Positions 1 through 10,605 of a stretch of DNA of 64,000 nucleotides are shown in pieces. Location: positions 80,191-144,190 of the forward strand of contig JAJVIK010000016.1 of the NCBI GenBank assembly GCA_022072055.1. The letters run 5' to 3'. The DNA is from a bacterium. GTDB lineage: Bacteria; Hinthialibacterota; Hinthialibacteria; OLB16. The position numbers and the translations under genes are program-made. Each line of letters opens with the position of its first letter. Position 1 is the stretch's first letter. Below the pieces are notes generated by a model. That model made no database searches and was not told the DNA's origin. It worked only from the letters and a program-made list of their open reading frames with translations.

Positions 1-1
1 G

Positions 2-868
2 ACCCAACTGGCGTCGGCAGCCAAGGCGGTTTCCCTCGTGGGGAGTCTGAACCTCTTGGGATCCGTCTGTTCCATCGTTGCCCTCGGTTCGGTTTACTTG
101 GCGTCTCCCGATGAAATCCTGGCAAGGACTTTCGCGCTTTCAATTGGGCTGCTCTTGATGGTCTCGTGGGTCCTTCTCGGTGTTCACTTCGTTCGGGATC
201 ACCGCAGACTCCGATATGGGGAGGCGCTGGAAGACTTGCACCAAGCGTTCCATTCTCTCAGGGATGCATGGTTTCGGGTCGATCTTGAGGACAGCGAGGA
301 CTCCATTCAACACTTCGTTCGAGATTCCTTGCAGTCCCTGGCCACTGCTTTTTCGATAGTGACTGGGGTCCACTGCCGGGTGTGTGTCAAGGAGCTGGTC
401 CTGGATCGAGGCACATCCGACCCAATGAGGGCGCTTCAGACCCGAACCTGGTGCCGAAGTGCGGATGGGGATGCGAGGGATGATGACTCCAGGCCGGAAT
501 GGATCACCGAAAACACCGACTTCATCCAGTTGGTTCGGGAGCCTGGTCGGCGTTGCTTTTTCAGCAACAACCTTCTCGGGGAGCCGGGTTACCGCAACTC
601 CCATTGGGAGAGCGGTGGAGCGGGGAACGACGAGAGGAACTATCTATCCGCCATCGTGTGGCCGATTCGGAAGAAGCATCCCGGCCCCCGCAAACACAAT
701 GGGGGTTTTCTCGCATCGCAAGACGTGATTGGATACTTGTGTCTGGACAGCCGAGCTGTTGGCGTTTTCGACTTTGACCGAGATGTGCCGATGGGGGCCG
801 CTTACGCGGACGCTTTCTACATTTTCTTCAAAGACTTCAAGGAACACGAGAGCCAGCGAACACCTTGA
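2..868 (+). CDS. Membrane-anchored GAF-like sensor protein (5' end may lie outside the window)
   Basis: The frame is open to the left edge, so the true start may be outside; the first in-window start is GTG at 38, with only a weak upstream purine stretch. Counting from 38, two hydrophobic segments (about residues 6-23 and 30-51) are followed by a short basic stretch (RDHRRLR) and a soluble domain of about 220 residues. That domain has the feel of a GAF-type sensor: an N-terminal amphipathic helix, VHCRVCVKELV, a Trp/Asp-rich middle and a late VIGYLCLDSR strand, which resembles the closing GAF strand. No kinase, cyclase or DNA-binding output domain follows, so any signalling partner must be separate. 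A 63-residue ORF follows 18 nt downstream. The GAF assignment is by eye only. Confidence 0.6.
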   Translation, partial: TQLASAAKAVSLVGSLNLLGSVCSIVALGSVYLASPDEILARTFALSIGLLLMVSWVLLGVHFVRDHRRLRYGEALEDLHQAFHSLRDAWFRVDLEDSEDSIQHFVRDSLQSLATAFSIVTGVHCRVCVKELVLDRGTSDPMRALQTRTWCRSADGDARDDDSRPEWITENTDFIQLVREPGRRCFFSNNLLGEPGYRNSHWESGGAGNDERNYLSAIVWPIRKKHPGPRKHNGGFLASQDVIGYLCLDSRAVGVFDFDRDVPMGAAYADAFYIFFKDFKEHESQRTP

Positions 869-886
869 ACTGGGGGAAGCTGATTT

Positions 887-1078
887 ATGTCCCTGACTGG
901 ACCGCAAGTGGCGGAAAAATGGATCGAGGAGATTCGAGAGATAGATGACTCCCGGGCCGAGGTGGTTGTCCGCACCGCGGAAGGCGAACTAGCTTCCATC
1001 GAAGTGTACCGCTTCCTCGCCCCGCTCCCGTCCGAATGGAGATCACCAAGAATGGAAACACATCAGCTTGCGAAGTAA
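887..1078 (+). CDS. Small hypothetical protein (63 aa)
   Basis: ATG at 887 lies 18 nt after the upstream stop, with a GGGGGAAG stretch about 8 nt ahead, so it is probably translated with the upstream sensor gene. The product is acidic at the N-terminus (residues 8-20, KWIEEIREIDD) and carries one strand-like stretch (AEVVVRTAEGELASIEVYRF) typical of a small beta-rich protein. No family was recognised and there is no signal peptide or membrane segment. It could be a small accessory of the preceding membrane protein; the gene call rests on spacing, frame and ribosome site only. Confidence 0.5.
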   Translation: MSLTGPQVAEKWIEEIREIDDSRAEVVVRTAEGELASIEVYRFLAPLPSEWRSPRMETHQLAK

Positions 1079-1147
1079 GGCTTTCGACCGAACGAGGATG
1101 TGGCGACGGCTTTGTCTTTGTTAGCGGAAAAAGAGGAGGTTTGAGAG

Positions 1148-2467
<1,320 letters not shown>

Positions 2468-2487
2468 TCTCACGCGGACCATGCCTC

Positions 2488-2525
2488 AAGGGGGCGGGGA
2501 TTTCTCCCGCCCCCTTCCTGTTTTT
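2488..2525 (+). terminator. Rho-independent terminator
   Basis: An 11-bp perfect stem (AAGGGGGCGGG at 2488-2498, CCCGCCCCCTT at 2506-2516) with a 7-nt loop, followed by CCTGTTTTT. It lies 20 nt after the oxidoreductase stop codon and should end that transcript before the convergent flagellar genes. Confidence 0.9.
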
Positions 2526-2668
2526 GCATCCCTGTCCACCACTCCAACAGCGGTTAACGTTGGCCTGTAGCTGCTCGGAGGGCCGCGCTCGCTCGTGGCT
2601 GGCCTTACGGGGGCCATGGGACGCGACGGAGCGCGTCCGTCCATCGCTTCCTTCGAGTGAGAAATGCT

Positions 2669-3181
2669 CTATCCCGCGATGTTCAAGGAGAGAGCCGGCT
2701 GGGGAGGGGCGGCGGCCGCGAGCGTGGTCGGGTCGTTGCGGTCAGCGCCTAGCATGGCCATGAAGGTCGAGGCGGCCGCTTCCCGCCCCGGGTCGGGCTC
2801 CACGACCTTTTCCACCGCGGCGACCCACGCCTCCCGGAGTTCCTCCAGAAGTCCGCGGGTTTCAGTAATCAGTTCGACATCCTTCCGGAGAAGCGCGAGG
2901 GTGAGCCGGCGGATCATGTATTCATAGAGTCGATAGAGGTTGGCGGCGATCTCCCCGCCCTTTTCGTGGTCCAGCGCGCTGAGCAGCTCGGTGAGGATTC
3001 TTTGGACCTTGACCACCTGAACATGATACTCCTCGTGACGGCCCTCCTCGAGGTGTCCGGCGGCCTGGATCAGCTTGCGAATGGCGCCGTCATAGAGCAT
3101 CACGATCAGCTTCCCCGGGCTGGCGGCCTCCACCTGAGCGCGTTGGTAACGGAGGTGGACCTGATTGGCGAGTGCGTTCAT
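2669..3181 (-). CDS. fliS: Flagellin export chaperone FliS
   Basis: Cytoplasmic four-helix-bundle chaperone that binds the flagellin C-terminus and prevents premature polymerisation before export. The N-terminal pattern (NQVHLRYQRAQVEAASPGKL followed by IVMLYDGAIRKL) is the classical FliS signature. Further helices include LYRLYEYMIRRL. At 170 residues it is about 40 longer than the usual FliS, the extra part being a C-terminal tail after about residue 135 rich in Pro and Ala. It lies 26 nt downstream of fliD on the same strand, the usual fliD-fliS order. The ATG at 3181 has only a weak ribosome site, so translational coupling to fliD is plausible. Confidence 0.93.
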   Translation of the reverse strand: MNALANQVHLRYQRAQVEAASPGKLIVMLYDGAIRKLIQAAGHLEEGRHEEYHVQVVKVQRILTELLSALDHEKGGEIAANLYRLYEYMIRRLTLALLRKDVELITETRGLLEELREAWVAAVEKVVEPDPGREAAASTFMAMLGADRNDPTTLAAAAPPQPALSLNIAG

Positions 3182-3207
3182 GGGCCTGGATTCCTTTTCT
3201 GTGATTG

Positions 3208-5268
3208 CTACTTCTTCCTCGCGCCGGAGCTTCCGCCGAGCTGATTGAGCTGCGCCAGGAGGTAGTCCCCCTGTTGCTGCAGCTGCGAGAGCGATTCTTC
3301 AAGACGGCTGAACTGACGGCGCAGGCGCTCCTCGACCATCACCAGCCGGTCCTCGATCCGCTTGATCGACTCGTTGTATGAGTCGATGGTTTCCTGGAGC
3401 GAAGTCGCCCGAGAGGTGAGGCTTCCGCTGAGCGAATCGGTGAGACTGTCGATCGCAGTCCGCGCCTGTTCTCCAAATCCGTTCTTCTGCGTGAAGAACG
3501 CCTCCACCGCCTCCGGGTTGTCGCTCAGCGCATTCTGGAGCTTGGTGGAGTCGAGCAGAAGGGTTCCGTCCGTGCTCACACTGATCCCGAGCTGTCCAAG
3601 CGATAGGAATTCCGGGGTGGCCACGGCCCTTCCGCGCAGGTTCCCATCGGGAGAGCTCCCCAAGATCCCAATCTCCGCGGCGGTGGTTCCCCCATCCACT
3701 TCGATGATTGAGAGTGTCCCGGACCCCCCGCTCTTGTCGCGGATGTCGATGCCGGTTCCGGCGCGATTGATGGCGGCCTCGACCTTGAGCGCGCCCGCGT
3801 GGTTGAGGGCATCCAGCACATCCTGGACAGTCTCGGCCTCCGTGAGGTTAATCACGGCGATGTTTCCCGCGCGGTCGGTGACCTGAATCGAGCCGGGGCT
3901 GATCCCGGCCCCCGAGTTGAGCGTGTTCAGGGATTGCGTGGGGAGAGTGGGAACGGATCGCGAGACCAACCCCCCAAGGACGCTTTCCACACCGAGGACC
4001 GAGGAGTCTCCCAGGAGCACTCCCGCCTGCTGGTTTTCCGAGTTGAACGAGGCGAAGCGTTGGATGAAACCCTTGGTGGTGTTGTAGGCGTCCACGAAAG
4101 ACTGAACCGCGTTGACCGCCGCCTCGCTGTCCGAGGTGACCGAGATGGTCGTGGTGGCCGTGGGAGCGGCGTCCGACACCAGGCTGAATGTCACGCCGGT
4201 GATCACATCGCTGACCGTGTTCGTAGAGCGGACCACATCGATGCCGTTCACCTTGAAAAGCGCGTCCCTGCCCGCCTGGTCCACCTGAGTGTAAGCGGAG
4301 CGAACCACCCCCAAGGCCTCGAGGACATTGCCCGCATCGGTGAAGGATGGAGCGCTCCCGTCCCCGCTGTTGATCTCGAGGCGGTAGACGCCCTGTGAGA
4401 CCTCGGCCACGGCGGCGGAGATCGCGCTTCCCGCGCCCGATGCCGCCGTGTTGATCGCCGCGGCGATGTCTTCGAGGCTTTGGGTTGAAAGGTCGATGGC
4501 CACATTGATCGAGCCGGAGCCGTTGGCGATGGCGACCGTGCCCGATGGGACATTGGCGGTTCCCAGGTTCAGCAGTTGTCCGACCGGCAGGACACGGACA
4601 TTGAAGTTGTTGCTCGCGGCGCCGTTGGTGATCGCGTTGCGGATGGCGTCGGATCCCGGATCGACCAGGTTGAGGCCCTCCAGGATGTTAGTTGTGCTTG
4701 CGTTTGCCAGCGAGAACCCGTTCGCGCCGGTCTGCAGGGAGCGCAGGGAAAGCCGGAACTCGCCTGGGGAGGTTTCCAGCACGCTGGCGGAGACCCCGGC
4801 GCCGGCGTTGGAAATTCGAGAGGCGATGTCGCGGAGGGTGTCGGTCGCGCGGATGGTGACCGTGGAGTTGTTGACTCGTATCTGCCCCTCGAGGTTGAGG
4901 GCGACCTTGTCGTCGGTGAAGACATTATCGGGGTCCGAGGAGATTTGTTGCGCGGCGGCGAGTTGCTGCACGCTGAGGGTGAAGGCCCCCGGCTCAGCCG
5001 CGGTCGTGGCGGTCGCCGTGGCCACCCCGGTGTTGGTCGAGGTGGCGTTGCGCGCGCGGAAGTTGGAGACATTCGCCAGCCCCTCGGCGGCCACCCGGAC
5101 CCCCAGGACACTCGCGTTAAGCCCCTGAACAGCCTGAAGCTTGCTCGTGGTCGCATCTCGCCTGGTGGTGAGACGGAGCGCGGGCGCGCGCTGCGAGAAA
5201 AGCAGCGCCTCGATGATTTCAGAGGTGTTCAGGTTGGAGATCAGTCCGTCGACCGCCAAACCCGCCAT
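3208..5268 (-). CDS. fliD: Flagellar filament cap protein FliD (HAP2)
   Basis: The capping protein that sits at the filament tip and folds flagellin subunits into place. The N-terminus (VDGLISNLNTSEIIEALL) matches FliD_N, and the middle is a Ser/Thr/Ala/Gly-rich region like that of flagellins. The last 80 residues hold the expected coiled coil (SIKRIEDRLVMVEERLRRQF, then LEESLSQLQQQ) with the C-terminal LAQLNQL. At 686 residues it is longer than enterobacterial FliD (about 470), through extra surface domains in the middle, fitting the long flagellins next to it. GAGGAGGGG lies about 7 nt ahead of ATG 5268. It is the second gene of the flaG-fliD-fliS string. Confidence 0.94.
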   Translation of the reverse strand: MAGLAVDGLISNLNTSEIIEALLFSQRAPALRLTTRRDATTSKLQAVQGLNASVLGVRVAAEGLANVSNFRARNATSTNTGVATATATTAAEPGAFTLSVQQLAAAQQISSDPDNVFTDDKVALNLEGQIRVNNSTVTIRATDTLRDIASRISNAGAGVSASVLETSPGEFRLSLRSLQTGANGFSLANASTTNILEGLNLVDPGSDAIRNAITNGAASNNFNVRVLPVGQLLNLGTANVPSGTVAIANGSGSINVAIDLSTQSLEDIAAAINTAASGAGSAISAAVAEVSQGVYRLEINSGDGSAPSFTDAGNVLEALGVVRSAYTQVDQAGRDALFKVNGIDVVRSTNTVSDVITGVTFSLVSDAAPTATTTISVTSDSEAAVNAVQSFVDAYNTTKGFIQRFASFNSENQQAGVLLGDSSVLGVESVLGGLVSRSVPTLPTQSLNTLNSGAGISPGSIQVTDRAGNIAVINLTEAETVQDVLDALNHAGALKVEAAINRAGTGIDIRDKSGGSGTLSIIEVDGGTTAAEIGILGSSPDGNLRGRAVATPEFLSLGQLGISVSTDGTLLLDSTKLQNALSDNPEAVEAFFTQKNGFGEQARTAIDSLTDSLSGSLTSRATSLQETIDSYNESIKRIEDRLVMVEERLRRQFSRLEESLSQLQQQGDYLLAQLNQLGGSSGARKK

Positions 5269-5306
5269 GGTCTTTCCCCTCCTCGAAAACTGGGGTCACC
5301 CCCTTT

Positions 5307-5330
5307 CCCCGATCATCGGCCAGATCGGGG
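5307..5330 (-). other. Hairpin between flaG and fliD
   Basis: Inverted repeat CCCCGATC (5307-5314) and GATCGGGG (5323-5330) with an 8-nt loop, in the 89-nt gap between the flaG stop and the fliD start. There is no T-run on either side. It may be an attenuator, a weak terminator or an mRNA-stability stem; nothing in the sequence decides which. Confidence 0.4.
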
Positions 5331-5357
5331 CCCTACTTTCGTTCAATCTGCCCTGTT

Positions 5358-5735
5358 TCAGGCCACGGTGTCGAAGATCAATCCGATCGCTTCCTGGATC
5401 TTCTGGGCCAGTTTGATGGTCTCATCCGGGGGAATCTTCCGGATGACCTCTTCCGTGTCCTTATTTAGCACCACAACCTGGACTTGGTCGGTGGACTGGT
5501 CGACTTTGAACTGCAGTCCGACATTGGCCAGGTTGGCGGTCGCTTGCAGGCTTTCCACCGCCTCCGTAAGCTCGGAAAGGCTCACCGCCGACCCGGAGTG
5601 GTTCTCCGCGGCTCCAGCGGCGCTCGGGTCGATTCGCCGTGGGGGGGAGTCCGCCGGTTTGGGGGTGGACTGGCGGGGCAGGATAGAGGCGATGGAGGCC
5701 GGGTCGGCCTGAAAAGAAACGCCTGTCGCTATCAT
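5358..5735 (-). CDS. flaG: FlaG family protein
   Basis: A 125-residue protein of the FlaG family, which is found beside fliD and flagellin and affects filament length. The diagnostic C-terminal core is clear: LQFKVDQSTDQVQVVVLNKD followed by IRKIPPDETIKLAQKI, the family's conserved 'vvd..TgEviRqIPpee' pattern. The N-terminal half is Pro/Ala/Ser-rich and probably disordered. A longer reading frame exists upstream, but ATG at 5735 with AGAAGGAG about 8 nt ahead decides the start. It lies between flagellin and fliD on the same strand. Confidence 0.88.
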   Translation of the reverse strand: MIATGVSFQADPASIASILPRQSTPKPADSPPRRIDPSAAGAAENHSGSAVSLSELTEAVESLQATANLANVGLQFKVDQSTDQVQVVVLNKDTEEVIRKIPPDETIKLAQKIQEAIGLIFDTVA

Positions 5736-5884
5736 GGTCTTGACTCCTTCTGGCGGACCTTTGCTGGGGTCCGCCGATCGTTCATGCCCCGATTTCCCGC
5801 CTTGCGCCCTGTTGCTTGTTGGGCCGACCGGGGCATTCTCAGCCACCTTTGCCGTGGCGCGGCAGTTTTCCTATCGCCCGAGAG

Positions 5885-5916
5885 CCGGGTGGGGAGGGTT
5901 ATTCCTCCCCACCCGG
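5885..5916 (-). terminator. Strong hairpin after flagellin gene
   Basis: A 13-bp perfect stem (CCGGGTGGGGAGG at 5885-5897 and CCTCCCCACCCGG at 5904-5916) with a 6-nt loop, 15 nt beyond the stop of the flagellin at 5932. It lacks a T-run in the direction of transcription, so it may stabilise the flagellin 3' end or work as a T-poor terminator. Confidence 0.55.
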
Positions 5917-5931
5917 GTGCTCCCTGAGTGA

Positions 5932-7800
5932 TTACTGCAGCAGGGCGAGGACGCTCTGCTGGGCGACATTGGCCTGCGCCAGAATCGAGATGCCGGACTG
6001 CAGGAGAATCTGGTTCCGAGTGAACCGGGTGGTCTCCAAGGCGATGTCCGCATCCCGGATTCGGGACTCCGACGCGGTCAGGTTTTCCGACGCCACGCCC
6101 AGGTTGGCGATGGTGGCCTCCAGACGATTGGTGAAGGCTCCGAGCGCCGAGCGCTGGGTGTCGACCTGGTTGATGGCCTGGTCGATGATGGCGATGGCCT
6201 CATTGGCTCCGGTCAGGGTGGTGACATTGATGCCCGCCACGGTCCTGGCGTTGCCATTCGGCTGGGTCTGACCGACATACCCGAGGTTGCTCGCGCGAAG
6301 GTCGCCGAACTGGACGTTGACGCGCTGGTTCTGGTTGGCTCCGACCTGGAAGGCCAGGCTGTTGTTGACCGCGCTCAACACGAAAGTCCGGGTGGTCGCG
6401 CCGCCGAGGTTGATCACCTCGTCGAAGTTGAGCGACACGCTCTCGCCGGAGGCGAAGCCGCCCGCGGTTCCGCTGCGGAAGCGGACATTCTGGTCGCCGT
6501 TCTGGAAGGTGACCGTCTGCCCGCCTTCAAGGCGTCCCGTGTAGGACTGCGCCACGATGGTGAGGATGTCGGTTCCCGCGGTGATCGTGGACCCGAGCGT
6601 GAGGGTGATCTGCGGAGTCGGTTGGGTGGTGTCCGAGGGGGCGGGGCCTTGCACGGTCACGGTTTGTCCCGCGACCACGCTGACCGCCGCTCCGCCTCCG
6701 AGAGTCAAGACTCCGTCGTTGGCGTTCCCCGCGGTCCGGACATTGTTGGCCGTGCTGAACTCCACCGCGCCGCCGCCGCCGTTGTCGTCGATCGTGAGCG
6801 AAATCGACAGGTTGTTCGAGCCGGTCGAGGCCGCGGTGATGACAAACTGGCCGGTGGTGGCGTCATAGGAAGCGGTCTGACCCGCGCCCAAGGTGGTGTT
6901 CAGGGTGGTCAGGATGCCGGAGGCGTTGATGCCGCCGGAGGCCACGGTGAACGCTTGGGTGTAAGCGGTGCCGGCCACGCGGGTTCCGGTGAAGGTGATC
7001 ACATCGCCGGTGCCGAGCGTGAAGGTCCCGCCGGCGCCGTTGTTGAACACCTGGCCGATCAGGTTGGTGGTGGCCCCGGGGAAGGTGCCCGAACCGTTGC
7101 TGATGCTGCCGCTGGTGGAGACCACGCGAGCCGCCGCCGCGCGAACGTTCGAAAGCACCAGGTCATAGGTGCCGGAATCGAAGCTCGAGCCGGTGAAGGT
7201 GGTCGCGCCGGAGTTGTTGGTCGCGTCCGTGCCGTTCGAGAGGGTCTCGGATCCGGCGTTGGTCTGGTTGACGGTCAGGAAGCGCGCCCCGCTGGAGAGC
7301 GTGCTGGCCGTCGGGTTGCTCGCCAACGAGAGACCGACGTTCCCATCGCGGAAGGTGAGCGTGTTGGCGTTGTCCCCATTCAGCAGCCTGCGGGTGGCGA
7401 ACTGGGTGTCATTGCCGATTCGGGTGATTTCCGCGATGGAGGTCTCGATCTCATCCTGGATGGCCTGGAGCGCGACGGCGTCATTGGTGCCCGTGTTGGC
7501 GGCCTGAACGGCCAACGTCCGGATTCTCTGCAGACGGTTGGTGGTTTCGGTCAGGGCGCCTTCCGCGGTGTTCACGAGGTTGATCGCGCTGGAGGCGTTG
7601 TCGATGGCCTGATTCAGACCATTGATCTGGGAGCGCAGATTCTCCGAGATCGTGAGCCCCGCCGCGTCGTCCGCCGCGCGGTTGATCCGGAGACCGGATG
7701 ACAGCCGTTCGAGGGAGATGCGCAGCGCGCTCGAGGTCTGATTCAGATTCCTGTTGGCGTTTACAGCTGCAATGTTGTTGTTGATGCGCGTGAGAGCCAT
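5932..7800 (-). CDS. Flagellin (paralogue A)
   Basis: A 622-residue filament subunit. The N-terminal D0/D1 core is typical (MALTRINNNIAAVNANRNL, then SSGLRINRAADDAAGLTISE), as is the C-terminal core ending in NVAQQSVLALLQ. Between them lies an insert of about 370 residues rich in Gly, Thr and Asn that forms the filament surface. It is nearly the same as the insert of the second flagellin at 8286-10160. The start is ATG 7800, not the longer frame: GGAGGAAGGA sits just upstream and the flagellin N-terminus begins there. It is a separate transcript unit from flaG, with a 13-bp hairpin after its stop. No clear sigma-28 promoter was recognised upstream. Confidence 0.95.
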   Translation of the reverse strand: MALTRINNNIAAVNANRNLNQTSSALRISLERLSSGLRINRAADDAAGLTISENLRSQINGLNQAIDNASSAINLVNTAEGALTETTNRLQRIRTLAVQAANTGTNDAVALQAIQDEIETSIAEITRIGNDTQFATRRLLNGDNANTLTFRDGNVGLSLASNPTASTLSSGARFLTVNQTNAGSETLSNGTDATNNSGATTFTGSSFDSGTYDLVLSNVRAAAARVVSTSGSISNGSGTFPGATTNLIGQVFNNGAGGTFTLGTGDVITFTGTRVAGTAYTQAFTVASGGINASGILTTLNTTLGAGQTASYDATTGQFVITAASTGSNNLSISLTIDDNGGGGAVEFSTANNVRTAGNANDGVLTLGGGAAVSVVAGQTVTVQGPAPSDTTQPTPQITLTLGSTITAGTDILTIVAQSYTGRLEGGQTVTFQNGDQNVRFRSGTAGGFASGESVSLNFDEVINLGGATTRTFVLSAVNNSLAFQVGANQNQRVNVQFGDLRASNLGYVGQTQPNGNARTVAGINVTTLTGANEAIAIIDQAINQVDTQRSALGAFTNRLEATIANLGVASENLTASESRIRDADIALETTRFTRNQILLQSGISILAQANVAQQSVLALLQ

Positions 7801-8246
7801 GAGTCCTTCCTCCTTGAATTTGACTCTTGCCGCCGGGATCCGTCCCGGCAGGGTCCCGACCCGGGGCCGTTCCAATCCTTGGATGGGTCGCCCGTGGTCG
7901 TTTGTTGGGTTGGACCGTTACCCGCTCTCCGCCATGTAACCGCGCAAACTGTCGCGCTTGCCGTCTCCTTCTCCCTCCCCGTTCGAACCGCTTTTCGAGA
8001 GGCTGGAATTTCTCGAAAGGCTTTCCCTGTTCGTTCGGGCCCCAGTAAGAAATGGAGCCGACCGCCCCGTTGTGCTTGGTTTGGGTCTCGCGCCTCCCGG
8101 AGAGTTCCCTCTCTCCTTGCGGGAGTTGCTCAAGACCCGGCGGAGCGCCACGGGTTCTGGCCCGGAGCCTTCGCTGAGGTGGTCAGCCTCGCCCACTCAT
8201 CCGAACCGTTTCATTCCTCCTCGTTTCTTTTCGCTTAATCTTTCGA
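7801..8246. other. Spacer between the two flagellin genes
   Basis: About 450 nt without a credible gene. It should carry the promoter of the downstream flagellin (minus strand), but no convincing sigma-28 (TAAA-N15-GCCGATAA) or sigma-54 element was found by eye. The reading frames here look like chance ORFs with poor composition. Confidence 0.5.
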
Positions 8247-8272
8247 CCGGAGGGGCGCTTTCGCCCCCCCGG
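8247..8272 (-). terminator. Hairpin after second flagellin gene
   Basis: GC-rich inverted repeat: CCGG-GGGGCG pairing with CGCCCC-CCGG around an AAAG loop, 14 nt beyond the stop codon of the flagellin that ends at 8286. No T-run follows in the minus direction. The position matches that of the hairpin behind the other flagellin. Confidence 0.5.
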
Positions 8273-8285
8273 CGAAGCTTGTTCC

Positions 8286-10160
8286 TTATCCTTGCAGCAG
8301 GGTGAGGACCGCCTGCGGCTGGGCGTTGGCCTGCGAGAGGACGGAAACCCCGGCCTGCACGAGGATCTGGTTCCGCACAAAGCGCGTGGTCTCCAGCGCG
8401 ATGTCCGCGTCCCGAATCCGGGACTCCGAGGCGGTCAGGTTCTCCGCCGCCACGCCCAGGTTGGCGATGGTGGCCTCCAAGCGATTGGTGAACGCGCCCA
8501 GCGCGGAGCGCTGTTCGTTCACCTGGCGGATGGCCTCGTCCACGATGGCCAGGGCCTGGTTGGCGCCGGTCAGGGTGGTCACATTGATCTGCGAGACTGT
8601 TCGCGCGTTCCCGTTGGGCTGGGTTTCATCGACAAAGCCCAGGTTGTCGGCGCGCAAGTCGCCGAAGGCGATCCGGGTTCCCTGTCCCGCGTTGGCCCCG
8701 ATCTGGAAATGCAGCGAATTGTTGACCGAGGTGATCAGGAAGTTCCGGGTGGTCCCGCCCGCCAGATCGATGGTCGCGCCAAAGTCCAGGAAGACCGTTT
8801 CGCCCGAGGGAGCTCCGGCGGCGATGCCGCTGCGGAAGCGCACGCTCTGGTCGCCGTTCTGGAAGGTGACCACCTGACCGTTATCGAGCGAGGCGGTGTA
8901 GGACTGCGCCACGATGGTGACCAGGTCGGTTCCGGCGGTGATCGTGGACCCCAGGGTGAAGGTGATTTGGGGCTGAACCTCGCGCGGATCGGTGGGCGCG
9001 GGGCCTTGCGCGGTGACGGTCTGGCCGGCGACCACGGTGACCGCCGGACCGCCGCCGAAGGTCAAGACCCCGTCGTTGGCGTTACCCGCCGTGCGGACAT
9101 TGTTCACCGAGGTGAATTCCACCGCGCCGCCGCCGCCGTTGTCGTCGATCGTGAGCGAAACCGACAGGTTGTTCGAGCCGGTCGAGCCCGCGGTGACCAC
9201 AAACTGCCCGGTGGTGGCGTCGTAAGAAGCCGTTTGCCCCGCGCCGAGCGTGGTGTTCAAGGTGGTCAGGATCCCGGAGGCGTTGATGCCGCCCGAGGCC
9301 ACGGTGAACGCTTGGGTGTAGCTGGTGCCGTTCACCCGCGTGCCGCTGAAGGTGATCACATCGGCCGTGCCGAGCGTGAAGGTTCCCCCGGAGCCGTTGT
9401 TGAAGATCTGGCCGATCAGGTTGGTGGTGGAGCCCGGGATTGTCCCGGAGCCGTTGCTGATGCTACCGGTGGTGGAGACCACCCTGGCCGCGGCCGCGCG
9501 GACATTCGACAGGACCAGCTCATAGGTTCCGCTGTCGAAGGTGGAGCCGGTGAGGTTGGTCGCCCCGCTATTGTTGACTCCATCGGTCCCGACGGAAAAG
9601 GTTTCCGATCCGGCGGCTGTCTGGTTGACCGTGAGGAAGTGGATCCCGGAGGAAAGCGTGCTCCGCCCGGGGCCGGCGGTGACTTCCACGCCGAGGCTCG
9701 ATCCGCCGGTGATGGTCGCGGTGTTCGAGTTTTCGCCGTTGAGCAGGCGCCGAGTGGCGTACTGGGTGTCGTTGCCGATCCGGGTGATTTCGGCGATGGA
9801 GGTTTCGATTTCGTCCTGGATCGCCTGGAGCGCCACGCTGTCATTGGTGCCGGTGTTGGCGGCTTGAATGGCGAGGGTGCGAATGCGCTGGAGGCGGTTG
9901 GTGGTTTCGGTGAGCGCGCCTTCAGCGGTGTTCACCAGGTTGATCGCGTCGTTGGCGTTTTCGACCGCGCGATTGAGGCCGTTGATCTGGGCGCGGAGGT
10001 TTTCGGAAATCGAAAGACCCGCCGCGTCATCGGAGGCGCGATTGATCCGCAAGCCGCTGGAGAGCCTTTCGAGTGTACGCGCCAAATCCCGCGAGGTCAC
10101 CGAAAGGTTCCGGTTCGCGTTGATCGCACTGATATTGTTATTGATTCTGGTGAGGGCCAT
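8286..10160 (-). CDS. Flagellin (paralogue B)
   Basis: A 624-residue flagellin and tandem paralogue of the gene at 5932-7800. It shares the MALTRINNNI N-terminus, the D1 helices (RTLERLSSGLRINRASDDAA) and the C-terminal LGAFTNRLEATIANLGVA core, and ends in AVLTLLQG. The central insert aligns almost without gaps with paralogue A (for example both have NNLS-SLTIDDNGGGGAVEF). Differences cluster around residues 150-200, 380-410 and 440-490. Possible starts are TTG 10166, ATG 10163 and ATG 10160; AGGGAGG is best spaced for 10160. It could serve a different filament segment or growth phase. A hairpin follows its stop. Confidence 0.94.
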   Translation of the reverse strand: MALTRINNNISAINANRNLSVTSRDLARTLERLSSGLRINRASDDAAGLSISENLRAQINGLNRAVENANDAINLVNTAEGALTETTNRLQRIRTLAIQAANTGTNDSVALQAIQDEIETSIAEITRIGNDTQYATRRLLNGENSNTATITGGSSLGVEVTAGPGRSTLSSGIHFLTVNQTAAGSETFSVGTDGVNNSGATNLTGSTFDSGTYELVLSNVRAAAARVVSTTGSISNGSGTIPGSTTNLIGQIFNNGSGGTFTLGTADVITFSGTRVNGTSYTQAFTVASGGINASGILTTLNTTLGAGQTASYDATTGQFVVTAGSTGSNNLSVSLTIDDNGGGGAVEFTSVNNVRTAGNANDGVLTFGGGPAVTVVAGQTVTAQGPAPTDPREVQPQITFTLGSTITAGTDLVTIVAQSYTASLDNGQVVTFQNGDQSVRFRSGIAAGAPSGETVFLDFGATIDLAGGTTRNFLITSVNNSLHFQIGANAGQGTRIAFGDLRADNLGFVDETQPNGNARTVSQINVTTLTGANQALAIVDEAIRQVNEQRSALGAFTNRLEATIANLGVAAENLTASESRIRDADIALETTRFVRNQILVQAGVSVLSQANAQPQAVLTLLQG

Positions 10161-10605
10161 CATCAATCCTCCCTGACTGATGGGTGCTAAGTCCGAACCG
10201 CCGCGCGGTCCTCTATGTGGTCAGTAGCCCCCAGGAACCGACCTCATTTGCGGCGAATACTGCCCGAAGGACTTGTGAGAACCCGCTTCCTCGACCTCCT
10301 GTCGAGGGTCCGCTTTTCGGTCTGCCGCTACGTGTGCGAGGGGTTGCCTCGATTTCTTTCGGCCTCTCCGATTTGCGGTGTCGGCTTCCTTCAAGCCCTT
10401 TCAGCGTGGTGGTGTCCATGCTGACTGTGGGTAATTTAGCGTATGCCGCGAATCTGTCAAGAGGATGATTTTTATTTTTCCCCGTCTTTGTCGCTTTGCC
10501 TGATCCCAGTTCCCTTAAATTGTTCAACTTACGCCCCAAAATCTTTTTTTGGCGGCAATGGGGTTTTCGGCAGTCTTGGGGCGAAACTGATGCCCTTTTT
10601 TTCCG
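10161..10605. other. Divergent intergenic region, flagellin and prepilin
   Basis: About 445 nt between the start of flagellin B (minus) and the prepilin promoter (plus). It must contain the flagellin promoter, but no exact sigma-28 box could be picked out. The part at 10430-10560 is clearly more AT-rich than its surroundings, with several T-runs and A-runs, as expected of a promoter or upstream activating region. No gene is supported. Confidence 0.5.
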
